Shown here: positions 1 through 5,698 of the stretch, piece by piece
Layout of the letters: each line of letters starts with the position of its first letter
How positions within the stretch are numbered: position 1 is the stretch's first letter
Assembly (NCBI GenBank): GCA_964625905.1
Contig: CAZVBS010000017.1
Coordinates: 1 to 13,441 of the forward strand
DNA from: JABMNX01 sp964625905
GTDB taxonomy: Bacteria > Patescibacteriota > Minisyncoccia > Phycocordibacterales > JABMNX01
DNA: 13,441 bases
Direction: 5' to 3'
Notes under the pieces: generated by a model
What the model saw: only the letters and a program-made list of their open reading frames with translations
What the model was told of the DNA's origin: nothing
Database searches by the model: none
Made by a program: the position numbers and the translations under genes

Positions 1-32
1 AGAGGTCAGCGGTTCGATTCTGCTTCTGGGCT
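1..32 (+). tRNA. tRNA 3' end (partial, identity unknown)
   Basis: This is the 3' part of a tRNA whose 5' part lies outside the window. The T-stem is AGCGG (8-12) with CTGCT (20-24), the T-loop is TTCGATT, the 3' acceptor strand is TCTGGGC (25-31) and the discriminator is T32. No CCA is encoded (TCCG follows), so a CCA-adding enzyme is needed. The 5' acceptor strand should be GCCCAGA. The anticodon is outside, so the amino acid cannot be assigned. The last 18 nt are repeated at 165-182 and matched by an antisense strand at 48-65. Confidence 0.8.
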
Positions 33-47
33 CCGAGTGAAGCAAGT

Positions 48-182
48 AGCCCAGAAGCGGAATCGAAAGACGGAAGCCCGCGCGAAGCGAAGGAGGGCTG
101 AGTCCGGGTCGGAGCGCTTAGTAGATTGAGAACGAAGTGAATCAATATACTTAGCGACTGTGACCGATTCCGCTTTTGGGCT
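48..182 (+). ncRNA. tRNA-3'-end-associated structured element, copy A
   Basis: The outer stem is AGCCCAGAAGCGGAATCG (48-65) with 165-182, 18 bp including one G-U. Inside is GAAAGACGGA (65-74), hairpin 1 (AGCCC 75-79 with GGGCT 95-99), GAGTC (100-104), then hairpin 2. The base of hairpin 2 is GGTC (107-110) with GACC (162-165). Higher up it has CGCT/AGCG with a T-T mismatch and AGT/ACT. GAC (69-71) may pair with GTC (102-104) below hairpin 1. The same core recurs at 367-490 and 8816-8930 with different outer stems. It has no ORF. The function is unknown; it could be a miniature mobile element or a tRNA-trailer RNA domain. Confidence 0.65.
165..182 (+). repeat. Second copy of the upstream tRNA 3' end (X2, copy A)
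   Basis: CGATTCCGCTTTTGGGCT repeats positions 15-32 of the first tRNA with two C/T differences. Both substitutions still allow pairing with the antisense strand at 48-65 (one becomes G-C, one G-U). It closes element A and lies 8 nt before tRNA-Thr. Confidence 0.85.
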
Positions 183-190
183 CAATATTC

Positions 191-263
191 GCCATCTTAG
201 CTCAGTTGGTAGAGCGTTGCACTCGTAAAGCAAAGGTCCGCGGTTCGATCCCGCGAGGTGGCT
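191..263 (+). tRNA. tRNA-Thr(CGU)
   Basis: The cloverleaf is complete. The acceptor is GCCATCT (191-197) with AGGTGGC (256-262), with one T-G pair. The D-stem GCTC/GAGC encloses AGTTGGTA. The anticodon stem is TTGCA (217-221) with AGCAA (229-233), with an A-A mismatch next to the loop. The loop CTCGTAA has anticodon CGT (224-226), which reads ACG (Thr). The T-stem CGCGG/CCGCG encloses TTCGATC. The discriminator is T263 and CCA is not encoded. It is followed directly by a repeated hairpin and then by element B, which ends in a copy of this tRNA's 3' end. Confidence 0.93.
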
Positions 264-265
264 CT

Positions 266-310
266 GCACTGCTGTTTGCAAATCAATCGCTATCGCTCTT
301 GAGCAAACAG
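266..310 (+). repeat. GCACTG hairpin repeat H1
   Basis: This hairpin lies just after tRNA-Thr. GCACTG (266-271) is followed by stem CTGTTTG (272-278) with CAAACAG (304-310), an inner stem TCAA (283-286) with TTGA (299-302), a symmetric TC/TC internal loop, and a GC/GC pair capped by TATC. Copies lie at 493-537 and 11098-11140, and their stems change in a compensatory way. It may be a trailer or processing hairpin. Confidence 0.7.
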
Positions 311-366
311 GGAGGCTCTGATTGGAAGGAAGAGACAACTCAGAAGTGTGCCTGCGCACACTTCGT

Positions 367-490
367 GCGGGATTGAAAGACGGAATCATGTCGCACGGAG
401 CGGAGCGAGTACGACAGATGAGTCCGGGTCGGAAGTTCTTAACGAGCGAAGTGAGTTTAGAAACTTGACCCCGATCCCGCGAGGGTGGCT
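367..490 (+). ncRNA. tRNA-3'-end-associated structured element, copy B
   Basis: The element shares the core of 48-182. The outer stem GCGGGATTG (367-375) pairs with CGATCCCGC (472-480), possibly extended by CACTT with GGGTG across an internal loop. GAAAGACGGAA (375-385) leads into hairpin 1 (TCATGTCG, about 386-393, with CGAC-AGATGA, 412-421, one bulge). TGAGTC (419-424) follows. Hairpin 2 has base GGGTC (426-430) with GACC (467-470), then AAGTT/AACTT and a CTTA element. The element ends in a copy of the tRNA-Thr 3' end. A separate perfect 8-bp hairpin AAGTGTGC/GCACACTT lies just upstream (about 344-363). Confidence 0.65.
472..490 (+). repeat. Second copy of the tRNA-Thr 3' end (X2, copy B)
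   Basis: CGATCCCGCGAGGGTGGCT repeats 246-263 of tRNA-Thr with one inserted G. That G would make an 8-nt 3' acceptor strand, so this copy would not give a normal tRNA. The similarity continues past the tRNA end through CTGCACTGC and the whole hairpin H (H1 at 266-310, H2 at 493-537), so the duplicated unit is about 75 nt. Confidence 0.9.
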
Positions 491-492
491 CT

Positions 493-537
493 GCACTGCG
501 TTTTGTATTCAATCGCTAACGCTCTTGAACAAAAACG
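493..537 (+). repeat. GCACTG hairpin repeat H2
   Basis: This is the second copy of the hairpin at 266-310. The outer stem is CGTTTTG (499-505) with CAAAAACG (530-537, one extra A) in place of CTGTTTG/CAAACAG. The inner stem is TTCAA (508-512) with TTGAA (525-529), and the conserved TCGC/GCTC apex has a TAAC loop. It lies 35 nt before the chosen prfB start. Its GGGAGG tail (537-542) resembles a ribosome site but is also present after H1, so it belongs to the repeat. Confidence 0.7.
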
Positions 538-556
538 GGAGGCTCATGTTAATGAA

Positions 557-565
557 TGTTATACT
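557..565 (+). promoter_or_regulatory. Extended -10 promoter of prfB
   Basis: TG-t-TATACT (-10 at 560-565, TG at 557-558) ends 7 nt before ATG573. Transcription would therefore start at or next to the start codon, giving a leaderless mRNA. There is no recognisable -35 box. Confidence 0.55.
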
Positions 566-572
566 ACCTCTA

Positions 573-1454
573 ATGTCCGACAAAGAAACTCTAAGAAAGA
601 AAATCACTGAACTTGAAAGTGAGATGACGAAACCAGATTTCTGGCAAGATAAAAATAAGGCTCAAGCGGTTATTAAAGAAATACAAGACCTTAAGCTAGA
701 AGCAGAGGGTGGCGGTAAATATGATAACAGTAATGCAGTAATTACGATTTTCTCTGGTGCTGGTGGAGATGACGCAGAGGACTTTTCTGCAATATTATTT
801 CGTATGTATCAGAGATACATTGAAAGTATAGGGTGGGAGTGGAAAGTACTCCATGAACATACTAATAATCATGGTGGATATAGAAATGTCTCTTTTGAAG
901 TATCTGGAAAAAAAATATATGGCGCGCTTAAGAACGAGTCAGGAGTGCACCGCCTCGTAAGACTATCTCCTTTTAATGAAAAAAGTAAACGACATACATC
1001 TTTTTCTATGGTTGAGGTTGTGCCAATTCTTCCTAAGATAAACGATATAGAGTTTAAGGACGATGAGCTTGAAATCCAGTTTAGTACATCAAGTGGTCCA
1101 GGGGGTCAGAATGTAAACAAACGAGAAACCGCTGTTCGTATAGTACATATACCAACAAACTTATCAGTACACGTAGAGTCGGAGCGCTCACAAGCTCAAA
1201 ATAAAGATAGGGCTCTCGAGATTCTAAAAGGAAAGGTATATCACAAGCAGGAAGAAGACCGTAGAAAAGAGGCTCGCGGTCTCTCAGTATCAAAGACGAC
1301 CGATGTAGAATGGGGTAATCAAATACGTTCTTACGTGCTTCATCCATATCAAATGGTGAAAGACCATAGAACAGATGTTGAAGTGAGAGATGCAAAGTCT
1401 GTATTAGATGGTGATATACAGATGTTTGTGGACGCGGAACGCGATCTAGAGTAA
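573..1454 (+). CDS. prfB: Peptide chain release factor 2 (short form)
   Basis: RF2 recognises UAA and UGA and triggers peptidyl-tRNA hydrolysis on the ribosome. Visible features are the RF2 codon-recognition tripeptide SPF (residues 132-134, in HRLVRLSPF), the catalytic GGQ (177-179, in SGPGGQNVNK) and the conserved C-terminal RSYVLHPYQMVKDHRT. From ATG573 the protein is 293 aa, against about 365 for usual RF2. The missing part is most of helical domain 1: residues 1-45 are one helix-rich stretch that leads straight into domain 2 (AVITIFSGAGG). There is no programmed UGA frameshift. ATG573 was chosen because a -10 box ends 7 nt upstream. An in-frame ATG546 with GGGAGG 3 nt upstream would add 9 residues, but that motif is part of hairpin H2. 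Confidence 0.93.
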   Translation: MSDKETLRKKITELESEMTKPDFWQDKNKAQAVIKEIQDLKLEAEGGGKYDNSNAVITIFSGAGGDDAEDFSAILFRMYQRYIESIGWEWKVLHEHTNNHGGYRNVSFEVSGKKIYGALKNESGVHRLVRLSPFNEKSKRHTSFSMVEVVPILPKINDIEFKDDELEIQFSTSSGPGGQNVNKRETAVRIVHIPTNLSVHVESERSQAQNKDRALEILKGKVYHKQEEDRRKEARGLSVSKTTDVEWGNQIRSYVLHPYQMVKDHRTDVEVRDAKSVLDGDIQMFVDAERDLE

Positions 1455-1456
1455 AA

Positions 1457-1485
1457 TTTATTAGAACTTATATGTTCGTAATAAA
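1457..1485 (+). terminator. Weak AT-rich inverted repeat after prfB
   Basis: TTTATTAGAAC (1457-1467) pairs with GTTC-g-TAATAAA (1474-1485) around a 6-nt loop. It starts 3 nt after the prfB stop codon. No clear U-tract follows, so it may be an mRNA 3'-end stabiliser or a weak terminator before ftsE. Confidence 0.35.
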
Positions 1486-1511
1486 CTTGGAATAAAATTA
1501 AAAATGTATTT

Positions 1512-2192
1512 ATGATTTATTTTGATAACGTATCTAAAATTTATAATGGAGACGAACCAGCGTTAAAAGATATTACGCTTTCTATTGAGCCGAGTGAATT
1601 TGTGTCTATTGTAGGTCATTCGGGTGCTGGAAAGACAACACTATTAAAGATGCTTCTAGCAGAAGATGTACCTACGAACGGTTCTATTTTTTTTGAATCA
1701 ACTAATATTCATAATCTAAGTAGGGATGATCTTAATAAACTTCGGCGTCGTATTGGTATGGTTTTTCAAGATTTCCGTTTAATTCCAAACAAGACTGCGT
1801 ATGAAAATATTGCGTTTGCAATGGAGGCAGCGGGGCGTTCAGAAGAAGAAATAGCAACAGACGTTCCGTACGTACTTGATTTAGTTGATTTGGGTGACAA
1901 GATATGGAGTTTTCCAAGAGAACTTTCAGGTGGAGAAAAGCAACGTGTTGCGATCGCTAGAGCTATTGTCAATCAGCCAGATGTTGTGATTGCAGACGAA
2001 CCCACTGGAAATCTTGACCCAGTAAGCACATTTGATATTGTGCAGATTCTTAAAAAAATAAACGACCTTGGTACCACTGTCATTTTAACAACACACAACA
2101 AAGGAGTTATTGATTCCCTCGGTCGTCGTGTCGTAACTATGGATGGTGGTAACATAGTCAGAGACGACAAATCAGGTAAGTACACTCTATAA
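1512..2192 (+). CDS. ftsE: Cell division ATP-binding protein FtsE
   Basis: FtsE is the ATPase of the FtsEX complex. In other bacteria this complex couples ATP hydrolysis in the cytoplasm to activation of septal peptidoglycan hydrolases. ABC motifs in order are Walker A GHSGAGKT (35-42), Q-loop glutamine 86 (MVFQDF), signature LSGGEKQRVA (138-147), Walker B VVIADE (158-163), D-loop GNLD, and switch His195 (TTHN). The length of 226 aa is usual for FtsE. The next gene, ftsX, is its membrane partner 100 nt downstream with its own -10 box. There is no Shine-Dalgarno; a TAAAAT box at about 1494-1499 is a possible -10. The 2193-2292 gap contains a small GGTCT/AGACC hairpin and one DnaA-box-like TGTGGATAG. 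Confidence 0.95.
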   Translation: MIYFDNVSKIYNGDEPALKDITLSIEPSEFVSIVGHSGAGKTTLLKMLLAEDVPTNGSIFFESTNIHNLSRDDLNKLRRRIGMVFQDFRLIPNKTAYENIAFAMEAAGRSEEEIATDVPYVLDLVDLGDKIWSFPRELSGGEKQRVAIARAIVNQPDVVIADEPTGNLDPVSTFDIVQILKKINDLGTTVILTTHNKGVIDSLGRRVVTMDGGNIVRDDKSGKYTL

Positions 2193-2277
2193 TAAGTATC
2201 GTGTGATGGTAGTGTATGTAGATTAGGTCTCCAGACCGAGTCGTGATGTTGTGGATAGGCTCTAAATTCAAGTGGTG

Positions 2278-2283
2278 TATAAT
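2278..2283 (+). promoter_or_regulatory. -10 box for leaderless ftsX-pyrG mRNA
   Basis: A perfect TATAAT ends 9 nt before ATG2293, so the transcript would start within a few bases of the start codon. No -35 box and no ribosome site are visible. Confidence 0.55.
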
Positions 2284-2292
2284 AGATATATT

Positions 2293-3219
2293 ATGTGGTG
2301 GACGAATGCAAAACGAATTATAAAATACGGCTCAGTCGGGTTCTTTCGAAATAGTTTTGTATCACTATCCACAATTTTAGTAATGACCGTAACACTCTTT
2401 GTTATTGGTTCTCTTATTTTTATTGGAGCTGTTTTAAATGGTACGTTAAACCAAGTTCGTGACAAGGTAGATATTAATGTTTATTTTGTAACTACTGCTG
2501 ACGAGGGCATTATACTTTCTTTAAAGAAAACAATTGAATCACTTCCTGAAGTAAAGTCTGTGGAGTACATTTCAAGAGAACAGGCTTTGATAAGTTTTAA
2601 AGAACGACATATAAACGATGAGTTAACACTTCAAGCTCTAGATGAACTTGATGAGAATCCACTTGGAGCAAGTTTAAGTATTCGTGCAAAAGAGACTTCA
2701 CAGTACGAAGGTATTGCTGTGTTTTTAGAAAACGATGTTGCTGTATCTACGGGTAATGAGCCAATAATAGAGAAAATTAATTTCTTTCAAAATAAAGTAG
2801 CAATAGAAAGACTTACTCAAATAATTAATTCTTCAGAGAAGTTTGGTATTGCAATAATAGTCTTTCTTCTATTAGCATCAATAATGATTACGTTTAATAC
2901 GATTAGGTTAACAATATATATAGCGCGTGATGAAATTTCTGTTATGAAACTTGTTGGAGCTGATAATTCATATGTTAGAGGACCGTTTGTGTTTGAGGGT
3001 ATTTTATACGGAGTGGTTGCAAGTATTACTACATTAATTTTATTTTATCCATTAACATTATGGCTCGGACCTGTTACTGAAGGGTTCTTTAATGATATAA
3101 ATATTTTCCAATATTATCTCGATAATTTTGGTCAGATATTTCTTATTATTGTAGGCACTGGAATATTACTTGGTGCAATATCTAGTTATCTAGCAGTACG
3201 TAGATATCTGAACGTATAA
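2293..3219 (+). CDS. ftsX: Cell division protein FtsX (permease-like)
   Basis: FtsX is the membrane subunit of FtsEX, which transmits the FtsE ATPase cycle to peptidoglycan hydrolases outside the cell. From ATG2293 it is 308 aa. It has TM1 (about 22-48), a large extracytoplasmic domain (about 50-180), then TM2 (184-210), TM3 (231-258) and TM4 (280-302). This is the four-TM FtsX layout. The cytoplasmic motif ARDEISVMKLVGAD after TM2 is typical of the family. ATG2293 is preferred over the upstream GTG2272 because the -10 box lies between them. The stop codon overlaps the pyrG start (TAATG), so the two genes are probably translationally coupled. No hydrolase or EnvC-like partner is present nearby. 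Confidence 0.93.
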   Translation: MWWTNAKRIIKYGSVGFFRNSFVSLSTILVMTVTLFVIGSLIFIGAVLNGTLNQVRDKVDINVYFVTTADEGIILSLKKTIESLPEVKSVEYISREQALISFKERHINDELTLQALDELDENPLGASLSIRAKETSQYEGIAVFLENDVAVSTGNEPIIEKINFFQNKVAIERLTQIINSSEKFGIAIIVFLLLASIMITFNTIRLTIYIARDEISVMKLVGADNSYVRGPFVFEGILYGVVASITTLILFYPLTLWLGPVTEGFFNDINIFQYYLDNFGQIFLIIVGTGILLGAISSYLAVRRYLNV

Positions 3220-4865
3220 TGATAAAAAAAGACCATAAATATATATTTGTAATAGGTGGTGTAATGTCAGGAGTAGGTAAGGGTATTGCTGTTTCTTCAA
3301 TTGGTAAAATATTACAATCAAAAGGGTTTAATGTAAATCTTGTAAAAGTTGACCCATATTTAAATGTAGATGCTGGGACGATGAATCCTATAGAACATGG
3401 AGAGACTTTTGTACTCAAGAGTGGTCTTGAGACAGATCAGGATATGGGTAACTACGAGCGTTTTTTAGGAAAAGATCTTGGCGAAGAAAACTATATTACA
3501 AGCGGTATGGTATACCAGCACGTAATAGAAAAGGAACGCAATCTTGGATATAAAGGGAAGTGTGTTGAAGCAATTCCACATATCCGTGACGAGATCGTTC
3601 GTCGTATAGAGTTAGCAGCTGACGTAAATGGCTCAAATGTTTCTGTTATTGAGATAGGTGGTACTGTTGGAGATTTTCAGAATGCACTCTTTATGGAGGC
3701 TGCACGTGTAATAAAAATGGAGAATCCTAAGGATGTAATGTTCATGATGGTTACATTTTTACCTATTCCAGGGAAACTTGGTGAGATGAAAACAAAGCCA
3801 ACACAAAATGCAATAAGACAACTTAATTCGTACGGTATACAGCCAGATATTATCATTGCACGAAGTGAGGTTCCTCTTGATAAAAAGCGCAAAGAAAAAA
3901 TAGCCGATCAGTGTAGTGTAAATAATGAGGATGTAATTTCTGCACCAGACATAAATAGTATTTATGATGTGCCTGTAAACTTTGAACGAGATAATTTAGG
4001 TAACATTGTTATATCAAAACTTAATCTACAAAGGAAAGCAAAAAAGACAGACCTTTCTAAATGGAAGAAGTTTGCAACACAAGTCAGTAAAAAAAAGAAA
4101 ATAGTTAAAATAGCAATTGTTGGAAAATATTTTGGTACTGGAGACTTTACACTATCAGATTCATACTTGTCTGTTATAGAAGCAATAAAGTTTTCTGCAT
4201 ATCATCTTGGTGTTGAGCCAGATATACATTGGCTTAATGCTAAAGATTTTGAAAAGAAAGCTAAACTCAAAGTACTTGATAAGTATCAAGGTATTATCGT
4301 ACCAGGAGGATTTGGAGAGACAGGCATAGCCGGTAAACTAGCTGTTGTTAAATATGCTCGAGAGAATAAAATACCATATTTTGGGTTATGTTATGGTATG
4401 CAACTTATGGTTATCGAATACGCTAGAAATGTACTTAATATTAAAGATGCACAGACTGCAGAGATAGATCTTAAAAGTAAGAATCTAGTAATAGACATAA
4501 TGCCAGAGCAGAAAAAGAAAATAGAAAAGAAAGAATACGGAGGGACTATGCGATTAGGATCATTTCCTGCATATCTAAAAAAAGGTACATTAGCACGCAA
4601 ACTATACAATAAAGAAATTGTTGGAGAGAGACACAGACATAGGTATGAGGTGAATCCTGAATATATCGAAAAAATTTCATCAAAAGACCTAATATTTTCA
4701 GGGATTTCACCCGACAAACAATTAATGGAGATTGTAGAGCTTCCAGAGAAAAAACATCCGTTTTTCCTTGGAACTCAGTTTCATCCAGAGTTTCAAGCAC
4801 GACCCCTTGACCCACATCCACTCTTTACTGGGTTTATAAAAGCAACTATAAAACAACAAAATTAA
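3219..4865 (+). CDS. pyrG: CTP synthase (divergent)
   Basis: CTP synthase makes CTP from UTP, ATP and glutamine. The N-terminal synthetase domain (about 1-270) has the P-loop GGVMSGVGKG (13-22) and DPYLNVDAGTMNPIEHGE (45-62). The C-terminal class I glutamine amidotransferase domain (about 295-548) has GGFGETG (363-369), nucleophile Cys391 in GLCYGMQ, and His522/Glu524 in QFHPEF. The 548-aa length is normal. Differences from the common family sequence, from memory, are MSGVGKG for xSSLGKG and GGFGETG for GGFGxRG. All catalytic residues are kept. The start overlaps the ftsX stop by one base. There is no Shine-Dalgarno and no clear terminator downstream. Confidence 0.96.
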   Translation: MIKKDHKYIFVIGGVMSGVGKGIAVSSIGKILQSKGFNVNLVKVDPYLNVDAGTMNPIEHGETFVLKSGLETDQDMGNYERFLGKDLGEENYITSGMVYQHVIEKERNLGYKGKCVEAIPHIRDEIVRRIELAADVNGSNVSVIEIGGTVGDFQNALFMEAARVIKMENPKDVMFMMVTFLPIPGKLGEMKTKPTQNAIRQLNSYGIQPDIIIARSEVPLDKKRKEKIADQCSVNNEDVISAPDINSIYDVPVNFERDNLGNIVISKLNLQRKAKKTDLSKWKKFATQVSKKKKIVKIAIVGKYFGTGDFTLSDSYLSVIEAIKFSAYHLGVEPDIHWLNAKDFEKKAKLKVLDKYQGIIVPGGFGETGIAGKLAVVKYARENKIPYFGLCYGMQLMVIEYARNVLNIKDAQTAEIDLKSKNLVIDIMPEQKKKIEKKEYGGTMRLGSFPAYLKKGTLARKLYNKEIVGERHRHRYEVNPEYIEKISSKDLIFSGISPDKQLMEIVELPEKKHPFFLGTQFHPEFQARPLDPHPLFTGFIKATIKQQN

Positions 4866-4913
4866 TACAAAAAGAGTGTTATCATTAACATTTAAAATAA
4901 CAAAACAAAAGAT

Positions 4914-5180
4914 ATGCATCAAGGAAATTGGAAGTGTGGTGGTTGTGGAGAAGCAATAACAGAGCTTCCGTTTGAACCGCGTGGAGAAGCGGGACTTATG
5001 TGTAAGACGTGTTTTTCTAAAAGCAGAGGAGGAGATGGAGGTGGTGGTGTAGAAAAAACAAAACATCAAGGCGACTGGAAATGTAATGGATGCAATCGTG
5101 CAATAACAGAGCTACCATTTCAACCACGCGATACAAGTAACCTACTTTGTCTGGATTGTTTTAAGCAAAGTAGAGCATAG
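4914..5180 (+). CDS. Tandem CxxC/CxxC mini zinc-ribbon protein
   Basis: This 88-aa protein has two near-identical modules, at residues 2-37 and 51-86. Each reads HQGxWKCxxC, then ITELPFxPR, then CxxCF. The cysteine pairs are C8/C11 with C30/C33 in the first module, each pair 18 residues apart, and the second module repeats the spacing. This resembles the 'CxxC-x17-CxxC' domain found in many CPR and some archaeal proteins. Four cysteines per module should bind one zinc ion. The linker is Gly-rich (GGDGGGG). Nucleic-acid or protein binding is plausible but not shown. It lies 48 nt after pyrG in the same direction, with a TAAAAT box at about 4892-4897 as a possible own promoter. It converges on the response regulator, and no terminator is visible between them. 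Confidence 0.8.
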   Translation: MHQGNWKCGGCGEAITELPFEPRGEAGLMCKTCFSKSRGGDGGGGVEKTKHQGDWKCNGCNRAITELPFQPRDTSNLLCLDCFKQSRA

Positions 5181-5216
5181 TCATTAAATCAGACTATCTT
5201 TAATATAAATAGATTG

Positions 5217-5606
5217 TTAGATATTTTTACTTAGTACATCCTCTATGACTTTTATTATTTGAGACAGGTCCGTATTTGATTTAATAAGCTTTGCTTTTAT
5301 TTTAAGTTCATCTATTTTTAAAGTACTTTCATTTTCACTCGTCTTGTTTGTTAGAATAACGACAGGAATATCTTTTGTTTTTTCTTCGCTTTGGATTTTA
5401 CTAAGCATCTCGTAGCCATCCATTTGAGACATCATAAGATCAGACACGATTATGTCGTAATCTTTCTTATTTACCATATCTAACCCTTCTAAACCATTTT
5501 TAGCCCAATCTAAGTCTGCTCCAGTTACAATCATACGTCTTGCAAGCATTTGTCCAATAAAAGTATCATCCTCTACTAGTAGTATTTTTTTACCTTTTAG
5601 ATCCAT
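5217..5606 (-). CDS. Single-domain response regulator
   Basis: This 129-aa protein is a CheY-like receiver domain only, with no output domain. The acidic pocket is E12/D13/D14 (LLVEDD), the phosphoacceptor is Asp56 (DIIVSDLMM), the switch threonine is Thr86 (VVILTNKT) and the conserved Lys109 is in LIKSN. The usual KP after this lysine is replaced by KS. It is the last gene of the leftward FIST-kinase-regulator set, 92 nt after the kinase, so it is the likely phosphate acceptor of that kinase. With no DNA-binding domain it must act by protein contact or as a phosphorelay step. TATAAA (minus strand, 5622 to 5617) lies 10 nt before the ATG and may give it a separate leaderless transcript. Confidence 0.9.
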   Translation of the reverse strand: MDLKGKKILLVEDDTFIGQMLARRMIVTGADLDWAKNGLEGLDMVNKKDYDIIVSDLMMSQMDGYEMLSKIQSEEKTKDIPVVILTNKTSENESTLKIDELKIKAKLIKSNTDLSQIIKVIEDVLSKNI

Positions 5607-5616
5607 AGTATAATTT

Positions 5617-5622
5617 TTTATA
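5617..5622 (-). promoter_or_regulatory. Possible -10 box of the response regulator
   Basis: TATAAA on the minus strand lies 10 nt before the ATG at 5606. A second hexamer, TATACT (5612 to 5607), abuts the ATG and is too close to be its -10 box. Confidence 0.35.
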
Positions 5623-5698
5623 ATGAGTATTTGCTGATTATAGCAAATAAATAATGTAATAGAAATAAACTAGTCAACTGATGTTATTGTATATATAT

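Noticed and set aside
48..182. Hammerhead ribozyme or group I intron as explanation of the conserved core
   Set aside because: CGAAA and GUC occur around a three-way junction, but the required CUGANGA strand is absent in all three copies. Group I P/Q/R/S elements and a guanosine-binding P7 are not visible, and the tRNAs are uninterrupted.
6..512. 168-aa open frame on the minus strand across the tRNA region
   Set aside because: It runs antisense through tRNA-Thr and both structured elements. The composition follows the repeats and it matches no family I know.
348..572. Extended prfB start upstream of ATG573
   Set aside because: The open frame reaches back through element B and tRNA-like repeats; the translated part has no RF2 similarity. 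ATG546 remains possible but the promoter position favours 573.
2250..2259. DnaA box TGTGGATAG between ftsE and ftsX
   Set aside because: A single near-match without others nearby; likely chance.
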